From positions 2,104,540-2,168,539 of the forward strand of contig NZ_FPCJ01000001.1 in NCBI RefSeq assembly GCF_900116565.1: a stretch of 64,000 nucleotides of DNA, given 5' to 3'. The position numbers were made by a program, and so were the translations under genes. The stretch comes from Thermoflavifilum thermophilum (lineage in GTDB: Bacteria > Bacteroidota > Bacteroidia > Chitinophagales > Chitinophagaceae). Positions 1 through 9,526 of this stretch are shown here, piece after piece (positions within the stretch are counted from its first letter, which is position 1; the number at the start of each line of letters is the position of its first letter). The notes beneath the pieces were generated by a model. The model saw nothing but the letters and a program-made list of their open reading frames with translations, had not been told where the DNA came from and ran no database searches.

Positions 1-3000
1 AATTCACGGATCATGTTGGTGAACTTCAGAATGTTGGCGTCATCAAGCGGTGCATCCACTTCATCCATGATGCAAAAAGGTGCAGGTTTAATCAGATAGA
101 TTGCAAATAACAGCGCTATAGCCACCAGGGTTTTCTCGCCCATGGACAGCTGGCTGATAGATGCAGGTTTTTTACCTTTGGGTTTTGCGATAATGTCAAT
201 AGGAGATTCAGCCAGGTTTTGGGGATCTGTTAAAATCAGATCGCATTGATCTTCATCTGAAGAAAGAGAGCGAAATACGCGTTGAAAGTTTTCTTTAATC
301 TTTTCAAAAGTAGTCAAGAAACGTTCATTGGCCGTGTTTTCAACTTCTTCAATCGTGGCCAGTAGCGAGTTTTTGGCTTGCAGCAAATCATTCTTTTGTG
401 TTTCAATAAATTCATATCTTTTTTTCATTTCCTGATAAGCCTCGATGGCGGTGGGATTCACTTCTCCCATATTTTCCAGCCGTTTTCTAAATTTGTCTGC
501 CTCAGCCTGCAATTCTTCCACAGATAACTCTGTCTGCCGGGGCTCATCGATAATTTCTTCCAGATTTACTTTGAATTCCACTTGCAGGCGTTCTTTCAGT
601 GATGCCAGCTGCAGTTTTACCTGACTCAGCTGATCACGGATCTGCATCAGCAGTTGCTCACATTGTTCACGTTGGCGATGCAGTTGCCGGAGTTGTGCTT
701 CTTTTTCATTCAATGCTGCCCGGAAATCATAATAAACTTTTTCTTTTTGCTGCACGACCACCATTTGTGCATCGCGCTCACGAATCAAATCCACAAGCGT
801 TTGTTCAATCTGCTGCAGTTGCTCACGGGTTTGGGTGATAGCTGTTTCTGTTTCGGTTTGTTGAAGCGTATGTTGTTCAATGCCTTTTTGAAGTTCGGTT
901 AATTTTTGTTGTTGGAATTGTATTTCCTGTTGGATAGACTGAAGCTTGCTTTGCTGGCGGGTGAACAGGATCTGATGTTCGTTGTATTGTTGTTGGGCAG
1001 ATTGATAATTTTTTTCTGCTTCATGAGCAAGTCGCTGTACTTCCTCAAAATTTTGCTGGAAGGTTGTTTGTTCCAGGTTTAGTTCCTGAAGAGCTTGCTG
1101 CAGTTGCTGGATATGTAGTTGTTGTTCCTGCAGCTGTTGTTGCAATCCCTGAATTCTGCCGGCATTTTGCTGATGTTGATGTTCAAATTGTTCAATTTGG
1201 TTTTGCAAGGAAAAAAGTTGTTTTTCCTGTTGATTCAATTGATCCTGTAATTGTGTGATTTCACGTTCATGCAGCTGGTGGGTGATTTCGGTGATTTGTT
1301 GCTGATGTGCCTGAATTTGTTGTTGCAGTTGCTGGATCTCGTTTTCAAGTTCTTGGACAACCTGCTGCAATTTTTCCAATTGATGAACCCGACCGATTTT
1401 ATATCCGCTGAAAGTACGCACCGAACCGCCGGTAACAAAGTAGTTGCCGTAGATAATCTTTCCTTCTTTATCCAGCACCACCATGTGCGTATCTGTCAGC
1501 TTGCCGTTGGGTTTTTCTGGTATTTCTGTTGTTAGATACACATGTCCCAGCAAATGGCTGATCAAAGGCAGATAAGGCTCAGCTGTTTCCACTACTTGCA
1601 TCGCCGGAATCCATGCAGGCTCGGGCATCTGGGAAGAATCGCGCACAACAGCAGGAAGCTGATTGAGAATAAAAAAGCTGGCCCGGCCTTTCTGATGTTT
1701 GTCGAGCAGCTCAATGGCAGCGCGTGCTTCTGCGATATCCTGCACTACGTAATAATTCAGATAAGGTTCCAGCAAATTTTCGATAGCTGTTTTATAAGCA
1801 TCCTGTACATTCAATACATCGGAAAGCAGCAATGGGTGGGCAGACCAGCCCGATTGTTTTTTCAGAAAACGAATACTTTCCGGATAGCCTTCCAGATTAT
1901 CAACCAATGATTTCAGCAGTTGATATTCATTTTTTCGGGCATCATGCAGGCGGGTTTTCTCGCGCATTTGCTCCCTGAGCTGATCGAGGGCTTGTTGCAG
2001 GGAAAGGATTTGTTGTTTTTTGTTTTGATGTGTCTCTTTGAGTTGTAGCAGTTGCAGCTGAATTTGTTCAACAGATTGTGCAAGATTTTGTTTGCGTTCC
2101 TGCAGTTGTTGCAATTGTGTTTGCCGTTGTTGTGATTCCTGTTCGTATTGGCGGATGAGGCGTTCGGTATTCTGCCGGGAGGTATCGCCTACAGCCATTT
2201 TCTTTTCCAGTTCAAACTGCCGGCGGCGCAGCTCCTGCTGGGCTTGTTGCAAGGCCGACAGTTTTGATTTATGGGTTTCCCAGTTTTGACGGGCTGCTTG
2301 ATAGGCATCGGAAAGTGATTGTCTGGAAGCCTCCATCTGTTGCAGCTGCTGTTGTTCGGTTTGCAGCTGGGAAGCAAGTGTGGCAAGGGTTTCCTGCAGC
2401 TGCTGATGCTGTGTATCAGCCCGAGAAAGAAATTCGGTATGCTGATGGGCTTTTTCCTGCAGATGATTCAAGCGCTGGCGCGCCAGTTGTTGTTCGCTTT
2501 CTTTTGTGCGGATCTGATTTTGCAAATCATTGACAGCCTTCTGGGTGGTCTGCAGGTCTTTTTCCAGATCAATAAGTTGATTTTTATCCTGTTCCAAACC
2601 AGCTTCCTGTGTGGCTATGGTAGCATCCAGGCTGGCTTTGCGCTGGGTTTCATCATTGAGTTGTTGCTCCAGCTGTTGAAAATTCAGATGAAAACTTTCC
2701 AATACAGCTTTTGCCAGTTCAATACTCACACGCTTGTATTCTTTTTTTACTTCCTGATAGCGCTCGGCTTTGCGGGCCTGGCTTTCCAGCGTTTTCAGGT
2801 TATGCTGGATTTCATACAGCAGATCTTCAATGCGGCTTAGATCATTTTCAGTGGCTTCCAGTTTTTGTTTGGCTTCTTTTTTACGTGTTTTATACACAGA
2901 AATACCTGCAGCCTGTTCGAACATGCGCCGGCGACTGTTATCCTTATCCTTGATGATATCATCCACCATGCCCAGTTCAATAATGGCGTAGGAATCACTG

Positions 3001-3401
3001 CTGACGCCGGTATCGAGAAACAAATTCTGAATATCTTTCAAACGGCAGGTTACATCATTGAGCCTGTATTCGCTTTCGCCGTTTTTGTAAAAACGACGGG
3101 TGATGGTAACAGTGGTAAATTCAGTTGGAAGAATATTCCGTGTATTTTCAAAAGTGAGTGAAACCTCAGCTACACCGCTGGCTGCGCGGGTTTTCGAACC
3201 GTTGAAAATTAAACTTTCCAGAGAATCCGATCGAAGGTTGCTGATTTTGTGTTCACCAATTACCCAGCGAATCGCATCCACAATATTGCTTTTGCCGCAT
3301 CCATTGGGGCCTACCACGCCGGTGATTCGTTCGTCGAAATAAATGATGGTTCTGTCAGCAAAACTTTTAAATCCTTTGATTTCAAGCGTCTTCAGTCGCA
3401 C
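1..3401 (-). CDS. smc: Chromosome segregation ATPase SMC, C-terminus cut by window edge
   Basis: SMC forms the ATP-driven ring that compacts and segregates the chromosome, normally with ScpA and ScpB. The visible 1133 codons start with VRLKTLEIKGFKSFAD and then the Walker A segment GPNGCGKSN. Long Gln/Leu-rich coiled-coil arms follow, with a hinge around residues 500-680 (GGSVRTFSGYKIG at about 1395-1430). Near the left edge are the ABC signature LSMGEKT and the Walker B segment CIMDEVDAPLDDAN. All three landmarks are in the same frame, so I see no net frameshift. The start is GTG at 3401, the only start codon in frame after the upstream sequence. Only about the last 40-50 residues should be missing. 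It lies downstream of ribBA on the same strand, but with its own -7 box. Confidence 0.95.
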   Translation of the reverse strand, partial: MRLKTLEIKGFKSFADRTIIYFDERITGVVGPNGCGKSNIVDAIRWVIGEHKISNLRSDSLESLIFNGSKTRAASGVAEVSLTFENTRNILPTEFTTVTITRRFYKNGESEYRLNDVTCRLKDIQNLFLDTGVSSDSYAIIELGMVDDIIKDKDNSRRRMFEQAAGISVYKTRKKEAKQKLEATENDLSRIEDLLYEIQHNLKTLESQARKAERYQEVKKEYKRVSIELAKAVLESFHLNFQQLEQQLNDETQRKASLDATIATQEAGLEQDKNQLIDLEKDLQTTQKAVNDLQNQIRTKESEQQLARQRLNHLQEKAHQHTEFLSRADTQHQQLQETLATLASQLQTEQQQLQQMEASRQSLSDAYQAARQNWETHKSKLSALQQAQQELRRRQFELEKKMAVGDTSRQNTERLIRQYEQESQQRQTQLQQLQERKQNLAQSVEQIQLQLLQLKETHQNKKQQILSLQQALDQLREQMREKTRLHDARKNEYQLLKSLVDNLEGYPESIRFLKKQSGWSAHPLLLSDVLNVQDAYKTAIENLLEPYLNYYVVQDIAEARAAIELLDKHQKGRASFFILNQLPAVVRDSSQMPEPAWIPAMQVVETAEPYLPLISHLLGHVYLTTEIPEKPNGKLTDTHMVVLDKEGKIIYGNYFVTGGSVRTFSGYKIGRVHQLEKLQQVVQELENEIQQLQQQIQAHQQQITEITHQLHEREITQLQDQLNQQEKQLFSLQNQIEQFEHQHQQNAGRIQGLQQQLQEQQLHIQQLQQALQELNLEQTTFQQNFEEVQRLAHEAEKNYQSAQQQYNEHQILFTRQQSKLQSIQQEIQFQQQKLTELQKGIEQHTLQQTETETAITQTREQLQQIEQTLVDLIRERDAQMVVVQQKEKVYYDFRAALNEKEAQLRQLHRQREQCEQLLMQIRDQLSQVKLQLASLKERLQVEFKVNLEEIIDEPRQTELSVEELQAEADKFRKRLENMGEVNPTAIEAYQEMKKRYEFIETQKNDLLQAKNSLLATIEEVENTANERFLTTFEKIKENFQRVFRSLSSDEDQCDLILTDPQNLAESPIDIIAKPKGKKPASISQLSMGEKTLVAIALLFAIYLIKPAPFCIMDEVDAPLDDANILKFTNMIRE

Positions 3402-3420
3402 TTCATTGATTTTAGGGCAA

Positions 3421-3428
3421 CAAAAATA
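3421..3428 (-). promoter_or_regulatory. Bacteroidota -7 promoter element for smc
   Basis: On the minus strand this reads TATTTTTG, an exact match to TAnnTTTG. It lies about 20 nt upstream of the GTG of smc, giving a very short leader. No TTG was found at the expected -33 distance, so this rests on the -7 box and position only. Confidence 0.45.
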
Positions 3429-3471
3429 ATAGGAATTGTATTTACGAGGGAAACACGCATGATATGGCGTT

Positions 3472-3505
3472 GATCTGTTGCGCACAAATGGCTGAGCAAC
3501 AGATC
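3472..3505. other. Perfect 10-bp hairpin between ribBA and smc
   Basis: GATCTGTTGC and GCAACAGATC form a perfect 10-bp stem around a 14-nt loop. It lies 26 nt past the ribBA stop and upstream of the smc promoter. Neither strand has a T tract right after the stem, so it is not a typical intrinsic terminator. It could stabilise the ribBA transcript end or act as a protein site. Confidence 0.5.
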
Positions 3506-3530
3506 CATATGCATCCGTAAGAACTAATGT

Positions 3531-4751
3531 TCAGGATGGCTTTTCATTTTGCAGAATTTCATGTCCCATTTTATCCCGTTTTGTTTTCAGATAAAACTCG
3601 TTGTAAGGATTGGGTGGGATTTCGATGGGCACATTTTCTACGATTTCCAGGCCATAGCCGCTCAGGCCAGCGCGTTTTTTGGGATTGTTGGTCATCAGGC
3701 GCATTTTGGTAACGCCCAGATAACGGAGGATCTGAGCACCTACGCCATAATCGCGTTCATCCATTTTAAAACCCAGAGCCAGATTGGCTTCCACCGTATC
3801 TTTTCCTTCTTCCTGCAACTTGTAGGCTTTGAGTTTATTGATAAGTCCGATACCCCTGCCTTCCTGGTTCATGTACAATACCACGCCTTTGCCGGCTTTT
3901 TCTACCATTTGCATGGCAGCATGCAATTGTTCGCCACAGTCGCAGCGCAGGGAATGCAGGATATCGCCAGTGAAGCAAGAAGAATGCACACGCACCAGGA
4001 TAGGCTCATCTTTTTCCCAATGGCCTTTTACCAGAGCCAGGTGAACATCCCCCGAATTGGTTTGCCGGAAGGCCACGAGATCGAAGAATCCGTATTTGGT
4101 GGGCATTTTCACGCGCACTATTTCTTCGATTAATGATTCGGTGCGGAGGCGATAAGCAATTAGGTCCTGAATAGAGATGAGCCTGAGGTCGAATTTTTCG
4201 GCAATTTTTTTCAGTTCCGGCAGCCGGGCCATGGTACCATCTTCGTTCATGATTTCAACCAGTACGCCACCGTGTGGTGGAGGAAAGCCCGCCAGTCGAA
4301 CCAGATCAACCGTGGCTTCGGTATGGCCTGCTCGCCGCAATACCCCGCCCGGCATGGCCCGCAACGGGAAAATATGTCCGGGCCGCCCCAGGTCTTCTTT
4401 TCGGGTGGCCGGATCCACCAGGGCACGAACGGTTTTGGCTCGATCGTGTGCCGAGATACCGGTGGTGCAGCCATGCCCTAACAGATCAACGGATATGGTA
4501 AAGGGTGTTTGATGTGGAGCTGTGTTGTGTTGCACCATCAGATCAAGACCCAGTTCATCACAGCGCTCGGCCGAAAGGGGAGCGCAGATCAGGCCACGGC
4601 CGTGTTTGGACATGAAATTGATGATTTCGGGCGTCACCGTGTGGGCAGCTCCTACGAAATCGCCTTCATTTTCACGCGATTCGTCATCTACCACAATCAC
4701 CAGCTTGCCTTTCCTGATATCTTCAATGGCTGATTCGATTGTATCTAACAT
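3531..4751 (-). CDS. ribBA: Bifunctional DHBP synthase / GTP cyclohydrolase II
   Basis: This enzyme supplies both branches of riboflavin synthesis. The N-terminal RibB half makes 3,4-dihydroxy-2-butanone 4-phosphate from ribulose 5-phosphate. The C-terminal RibA half opens GTP. RibB motifs are visible early ([30 protein letters not shown]). RibA motifs follow from about residue 205: [20 protein letters not shown] carries the zinc cysteines and NQEGRGIGL is a core segment. The length of 406 residues is normal for the fusion. The ATG at 4751 gives the canonical N-terminus [12 protein letters not shown]. There is no room for an FMN riboswitch between the proposed promoter and the start. The next gene downstream is smc. 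Confidence 0.97.
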   Translation of the reverse strand: MLDTIESAIEDIRKGKLVIVVDDESRENEGDFVGAAHTVTPEIINFMSKHGRGLICAPLSAERCDELGLDLMVQHNTAPHQTPFTISVDLLGHGCTTGISAHDRAKTVRALVDPATRKEDLGRPGHIFPLRAMPGGVLRRAGHTEATVDLVRLAGFPPPHGGVLVEIMNEDGTMARLPELKKIAEKFDLRLISIQDLIAYRLRTESLIEEIVRVKMPTKYGFFDLVAFRQTNSGDVHLALVKGHWEKDEPILVRVHSSCFTGDILHSLRCDCGEQLHAAMQMVEKAGKGVVLYMNQEGRGIGLINKLKAYKLQEEGKDTVEANLALGFKMDERDYGVGAQILRYLGVTKMRLMTNNPKKRAGLSGYGLEIVENVPIEIPPNPYNEFYLKTKRDKMGHEILQNEKPS

Positions 4752-4769
4752 AGCAGATATTTAAATAAA

Positions 4770-4777
4770 CAAAATTA
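4770..4777 (-). promoter_or_regulatory. Bacteroidota -7 promoter element for ribBA
   Basis: The minus strand reads TAATTTTG, an exact TAnnTTTG match, 18 nt upstream of the ribBA ATG. The leader is therefore too short for a riboswitch. Confidence 0.5.
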
Positions 4778-4951
4778 CAACAACTCTGCAGGCTTTTCGT
4801 TCAGCGCGTTCCAGGAAGGGTCATGCCCGGGTTATTTTTACAGAAAGTTTGACTTGGCTGACAAAACGACGGTTAAAGAGTTCATAATTTGTTCATTTTA
4901 TTTAGAAAATTATTTACTTTTTTTGCAGGCAGAAACCAAAACCTTTGCACT

Positions 4952-7900
4952 ATGCACTACAAAAAATTACTCTTGCTTACCTGCTTATGGATGTTAGCGC
5001 TGTTCACTGCCGCAGGGCAGGTTACGACGAGCAGCCTGGTAGGCACCGTTACCGATGCCAATGGACAACCCTTGGTGGGTGCTACCGTCAAAGCCATCCA
5101 TCTCCCCTCAGGAACTGTTTATGGAACGGTTACACAGGCCAATGGAACCTTTGCCATACAGGGCATGAGAGTGGGAGGCCCCTATCGTGTGGAAGTTTCT
5201 TACATTGGCTACCAGACAGGTGTATATGAAGGAATTCAACTAAGGTTGGGTGAGCCTTACAATCTATCTGCTCAGCTTGCACAAACCGGTAAACAACTGC
5301 AGGAGCTTACTGTGGTGAGTGCGCGAAAATTAGCACAGGAGCGCACCGGGGCGTCAACAGTTATTAACGTGGAGCAATTATCCACATTGCCTACTGTAAG
5401 CCGCAGCATTGTGGATTTCACAAAATTGACGCCACAAGCCAACGGAACCAGCTTTGCCGGTAGAGATGGACGTTACAACAATCTGCAAGTAGATGGAGCA
5501 AACCTGAACAACAATTTTGGTCTGAGCTCGGATCCATTGCCAGGTGGTGGGGATCAACCCATTTCGCTGGATGCTTATGATCAAATTTCGGTGAACATTG
5601 CCCCCTATGATGTGCGCCAGTCAGGCTTTACAGGTGCGGGTATCAACGCAGTTACCAAAAGTGGTACCAATACTTTTCATGGTTCTGCATACGGATATTA
5701 CCGCAACCAGCATTTTATTGGAACGCATGTGGGTGACGTGAATATCAAGAATCAAATTGTCAACAGCTCACATTCCATTTATGGCGCCACATTAGGCGGA
5801 CCTATCATTAAAAATAAGCTTTTCTTCTTTGCAAATGCAGAATTCGAAAAAGGCAATTCGCCCGGTATTTCATATTCTCCGAAGGGTGGATCGGGCCAGG
5901 GAACCGTTTCATCTACACCCATTGACTCATTGAAAAAACTCGCTGATTTTCTGAAAAACACCTACAATTACGATCCGGGTGCCTACGACAATTTCCCCAA
6001 TTTTGAATCAAAGAACCATAAGCTGCTGGCAAAAATCGACTGGAACATTAGCACCAAACATAAACTCACGGTGAAATACAGCGATTTTGTGGGTACACAG
6101 GATCAGCAAGTTAACGGAAGCAGCATTCCAAATGGTGGAGGTTTTAAGGTAACGGGTCGTACAGGTACAGTAAGTCGTTTGCCCAACAACCGTTTTAGCA
6201 ATAATTCCATGGCTTTTGCCAATTCCAATTATGGATTTAAGAATATTGTGCGTACGGCAACTGCTGAATTGAATAGCAATTTTAACAATAAGATAGCCAA
6301 CCAGTTCTTGTTAGCTTATACACGCATTCGCAGTACCCGCACTTTTCCTGGTAAAGTGTTTCCCACTATAGATATTTTTGATGGCAATGGGAATAACTAC
6401 ATCAGTGTGGGAATGGATCCATTCACCTATCACAACGATGTCATCAATAATATATTCAGTGCCACCGAAAATTTCACTTATTACTATAAAAATCACACAA
6501 TTACAGCAGGAGCCAGTTTTGAATATCAACGGGTAGGTAATATGTTTATGCCTGGATCGGAAAGTTATTACGTGTACAATACCTTGAACGATTTTATTAC
6601 CAATCAGGCACCCGTTTACTATGCATATACCTATTCCCTTGTAAATCCAGGTGGTGGCGTATATTCTGCCAATCTAAAAATTGGCCAGCTGGGCATCTAT
6701 GTACAAGATCAATATGATGTGAGTCGGGCATTGCGTTTGACTATTGGACTTCGTGCAGATAAGCCCGTTTATTTCCAACAACCTCTTGAAAATCCAGCCA
6801 TTACTGCATTAACATTTCCAGATGAGAACGGGAATATGACGCATTATACTACCGGTAAATGGCCTAAGGGTTCGGTATTGTTTTCTCCGAGAGTTGGATT
6901 CCGTTGGGATGTGAAAAAAGACAATACTTTGATTGTACGTGGAGGTACAGGCATATTCACAGGTCGCATTCCTTTTGTGTGGTTAACCAATATGCCTACC
7001 AACAGTGGAATGTATCAAAACAGCGTGCGCATCACAGATCCAACCCAGTTGGTTAATTACAAATTCAATCCTGATCCCAATGCTTACCTGAATAATTTCC
7101 CCAAAACTCCATCGGGAACGGTTCCGGCAAATATTGTGCTGATTGAACCTAACTTCAAGTTCCCACAAATCTGGCGTTCAGATCTGGCTGTAGATAAATC
7201 ATTGGGTAATGGCCTGGTTGCGACTGTGGAAGCTATGTACACAAAGGATATCCATGCTGTGCGCATGCGTAATGCAAATATGAAAAATCCGGATGGAACA
7301 GTGACGGATGCTCCTGGATTTACCCGCCCAGCCTTCACTTCAAGCTCCAACCGGTATTATTACAACAATATTTCAACAGCTATCGTGCTTGGCAATACCA
7401 ACAAAGGTTATGCGTATTCCATTACAGCCCAGTTAAGCAAATCATTCTCGAATGGCTTCTATGGTTCAATAGCCTATACTTTCACCCAATCGAAATCTGT
7501 AACCGATAATCCCGGCTCACAGGCAACTTCAGTGTGGAACTCAAATCCAAACGTAGGCACTTCCAATGCAGTAGAACTGGGATATTCTTCCTATTTTGTA
7601 CCCCATCGCGTAGTAGCTGATATTTCTTATCGGTTTGAATATGCAAAGCACTTTGCTACTACTATTTCCTTGTTCTACCAGGGTGAGAATAATGGAAATT
7701 ACAGCTTTGTGATAAATGGGGATTTAAATAACGATGGGAACAACTCTACCGATTTGATGTATATCCCAAAATCTGCCAGCGAGATTACTTTCCTTCAATA
7801 TACAGGTAAAGATGCAAACGGAAATACCGTTACCTTCACACCCCAGGATCAGCAGGCAGCCTTTGAAAGATTTATCAGCAGCTCGCCTTATCTGAAAAAG

Positions 7901-8251
7901 CATCGTGGACAATATGCAGAAAGAAATGCCGCATTGTATCCATGGTACAATGAGCTGGATCTGAAATTCCTGCAGGACTTTTACATTGTTACAGGAAAAA
8001 GTCAAACCAAACACAATCTTCAATTCTCGATTGATATCCTGAACTTTCTTAATCTGATCAATAAGAATTGGGGAATTGTGAAAACCACTTATACACGTAA
8101 TCCACTTATTTTCAAAGGACTTGATAGCAATGGTGTACCACAATATAATTTACAAAACATAGGTGGTGTGCTGGTTGATCATGCTTTCCAGAATGTAATT
8201 AGTCCGTCCAGTACATGGTATATGCAGCTTGGCCTCAGATATAGTTTTTAA
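4952..8251 (+). CDS. TonB-dependent receptor, Oar-like
   Basis: A 1099-residue outer-membrane protein. The ATG at 4952 begins a clear signal peptide (MHYKKLLLLTCLWMLALF, cleavage near AAGQ). The frame is open further upstream, but that extension is not a plausible protein start. Residues about 26-110 form a carboxypeptidase-regulatory-like beta-sandwich (LVGTVTDANGQPLVGATVKA). A plug domain follows, with the segment RDGRYNNLQVDGANLNNNFG. The long barrel ends in the outer-membrane signature LGLRYSF with terminal Phe. This resembles the Oar family of TonB receptors, whose substrates are mostly unknown. No SusD homologue is adjacent, so a polysaccharide utilisation role is not supported. The substrate cannot be read from the sequence. 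The gene stands alone with its own terminator. Confidence 0.93.
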   Translation: MHYKKLLLLTCLWMLALFTAAGQVTTSSLVGTVTDANGQPLVGATVKAIHLPSGTVYGTVTQANGTFAIQGMRVGGPYRVEVSYIGYQTGVYEGIQLRLGEPYNLSAQLAQTGKQLQELTVVSARKLAQERTGASTVINVEQLSTLPTVSRSIVDFTKLTPQANGTSFAGRDGRYNNLQVDGANLNNNFGLSSDPLPGGGDQPISLDAYDQISVNIAPYDVRQSGFTGAGINAVTKSGTNTFHGSAYGYYRNQHFIGTHVGDVNIKNQIVNSSHSIYGATLGGPIIKNKLFFFANAEFEKGNSPGISYSPKGGSGQGTVSSTPIDSLKKLADFLKNTYNYDPGAYDNFPNFESKNHKLLAKIDWNISTKHKLTVKYSDFVGTQDQQVNGSSIPNGGGFKVTGRTGTVSRLPNNRFSNNSMAFANSNYGFKNIVRTATAELNSNFNNKIANQFLLAYTRIRSTRTFPGKVFPTIDIFDGNGNNYISVGMDPFTYHNDVINNIFSATENFTYYYKNHTITAGASFEYQRVGNMFMPGSESYYVYNTLNDFITNQAPVYYAYTYSLVNPGGGVYSANLKIGQLGIYVQDQYDVSRALRLTIGLRADKPVYFQQPLENPAITALTFPDENGNMTHYTTGKWPKGSVLFSPRVGFRWDVKKDNTLIVRGGTGIFTGRIPFVWLTNMPTNSGMYQNSVRITDPTQLVNYKFNPDPNAYLNNFPKTPSGTVPANIVLIEPNFKFPQIWRSDLAVDKSLGNGLVATVEAMYTKDIHAVRMRNANMKNPDGTVTDAPGFTRPAFTSSSNRYYYNNISTAIVLGNTNKGYAYSITAQLSKSFSNGFYGSIAYTFTQSKSVTDNPGSQATSVWNSNPNVGTSNAVELGYSSYFVPHRVVADISYRFEYAKHFATTISLFYQGENNGNYSFVINGDLNNDGNNSTDLMYIPKSASEITFLQYTGKDANGNTVTFTPQDQQAAFERFISSSPYLKKHRGQYAERNAALYPWYNELDLKFLQDFYIVTGKSQTKHNLQFSIDILNFLNLINKNWGIVKTTYTRNPLIFKGLDSNGVPQYNLQNIGGVLVDHAFQNVISPSSTWYMQLGLRYSF

Positions 8252-8277
8252 GCAATTAGTTAAAACATTTTCTTATC

Positions 8278-8313
8278 AATCCCGCAACTCATATAGCGTT
8301 GCGGGATTTTTTT
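8278..8313 (+). terminator. Intrinsic terminator after the TonB receptor
   Basis: An 11-bp stem (AATCCCGCAAC with GTTGCGGGATT) closes a 9-nt loop and runs into a stretch of seven or more T. It lies 27 nt past the receptor stop codon, a textbook rho-independent terminator. Confidence 0.88.
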
Positions 8314-8362
8314 ATTATTTTAAATAGCATATTCTATCTTGCTTAATAAATGCATTGCTGGT

Positions 8363-9526
8363 ATGCGAATATGTGTGCTCCTGCAGGGGATGCTCATTTT
8401 TGGAATGATTCTGCAATCTAATGCACAATCCAGTGTTATTTCTTTTCTTCTTCATCGCATCGATAGTTGGCAAGTTAGGAGCGATGGTTTTTATTATGAG
8501 GGTATGTTCACGTCTTTTCGTTATTATGCAGCATTTCCTCACCGGCCCAAACAAGACAACAACATTTTTTTTACTGCGATAACCTGCTATACGTTGCGAC
8601 AGGTAAGGGCTGAATTACCAGATTCACTCCAGCCTGTGGCGGATAGTATATTGTTACGTGCACAGCATGCTTATGCTTTTTATCAAAAACCTCAACATCC
8701 ACTTACCTATAATTTCTGGCCGGTTGATCCACCAGAGGTTTTTCCAAATTCATTTTTATTAAAGCCTTTTCGCTATATCAACGCATTGTCCGACGATGCA
8801 GACGATGCCAGCATGATCTGGCTGGCCATGCATCCACCTGATAGTGTTATGAAGGCATATCATGCATACTTAACGGAATATGCCAATACCATGCATCATC
8901 AAATCAGAAATACTTACAAAAAATATAAACACTTACCTTTTTACAATACATGGTTTGGGGAAAAGATGCCTGTGGATGTGGATTTTTGTGTATTATGTAA
9001 TGTGTTGACTCTGCTATATTCTTATCATATTTCTTTCAATCGGTATGATAGTGCCAGCATGAAATGGTTGGAAGATATGCTTCAGGAACGAAAATATATA
9101 CTCGATGCAGCCTACATTTCCCCCCATTATGCCAGACCACCTGTGTTGATTTATCATGCAGCAAGGTTGTGGCACATAGCACATCCAGAATGGATGAAGC
9201 CTTATATAAAGCAGTTGCAAATGGATGCTATCCGATGTTTGCAGCACACGAATTGTGCAATGGATAGCATCATCCTTTACACTTCATTGATGCGCCTTGG
9301 AACTAAGCCTGAGGTAATGATGCAAATAGATGCCAATAGGGTAGAAGAAATCGAACAGCAATCTTGTGCTATATTTTTCGAAGCTGGTTTTTATGCTATG
9401 TTGCGCAACCCATTTAAACGATGGTTTACTCCACTTAGTTTTATCAAATATTATTTTTCCTCTCCGGCTTATGTGGATGCATTATTACTTGAATATATCA
9501 TGACATATAAATTTAGTGGTAATTAA
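8363..9526 (+). CDS. Secreted protein of unknown function with a DxDD-like motif
   Basis: I cannot assign a function. The 387-residue product starts at the ATG at 8363, giving a convincing signal peptide (MRICVLLQGMLIFGMILQ, cleavage near SNAQ). An upstream TTG in frame would spoil it. The mature part looks all-alpha. It holds ALSDDADDASMIWLAM at about residues 145-160, similar to the DxDD(T/S) acid motif and following helix of class II terpene cyclases and related alpha/alpha toroids. A Tyr-Asn-Phe-Trp-Pro segment sits about 30 residues earlier. Signal-peptide export argues against a cytosolic cyclase, so the likeness may reflect only the toroid fold. Its last 14 nt overlap the 3' end of the opposite-strand isoprenoid-synthase-like gene. 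Confidence 0.75.
   Translation: MRICVLLQGMLIFGMILQSNAQSSVISFLLHRIDSWQVRSDGFYYEGMFTSFRYYAAFPHRPKQDNNIFFTAITCYTLRQVRAELPDSLQPVADSILLRAQHAYAFYQKPQHPLTYNFWPVDPPEVFPNSFLLKPFRYINALSDDADDASMIWLAMHPPDSVMKAYHAYLTEYANTMHHQIRNTYKKYKHLPFYNTWFGEKMPVDVDFCVLCNVLTLLYSYHISFNRYDSASMKWLEDMLQERKYILDAAYISPHYARPPVLIYHAARLWHIAHPEWMKPYIKQLQMDAIRCLQHTNCAMDSIILYTSLMRLGTKPEVMMQIDANRVEEIEQQSCAIFFEAGFYAMLRNPFKRWFTPLSFIKYYFSSPAYVDALLLEYIMTYKFSGN

Noticed and set aside
599-3161. Several plus-strand open frames of 80-170 codons over smc
   Set aside because: They are antisense shadows of the SMC coiled-coil coding region, rich in Phe/Leu/Gln from reversed repetitive codons, with no motif.
4752-4951. FMN riboswitch upstream of ribBA
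   Set aside because: The -7 box lies only 18 nt from the ATG, and none of the conserved FMN-aptamer segments is seen further up.
4921-4951. Promoter of the TonB receptor at AACCTTTG
   Set aside because: One base off TAnnTTTG and only 4 nt before the ATG, with no proper -33 TTG. Too weak to annotate.
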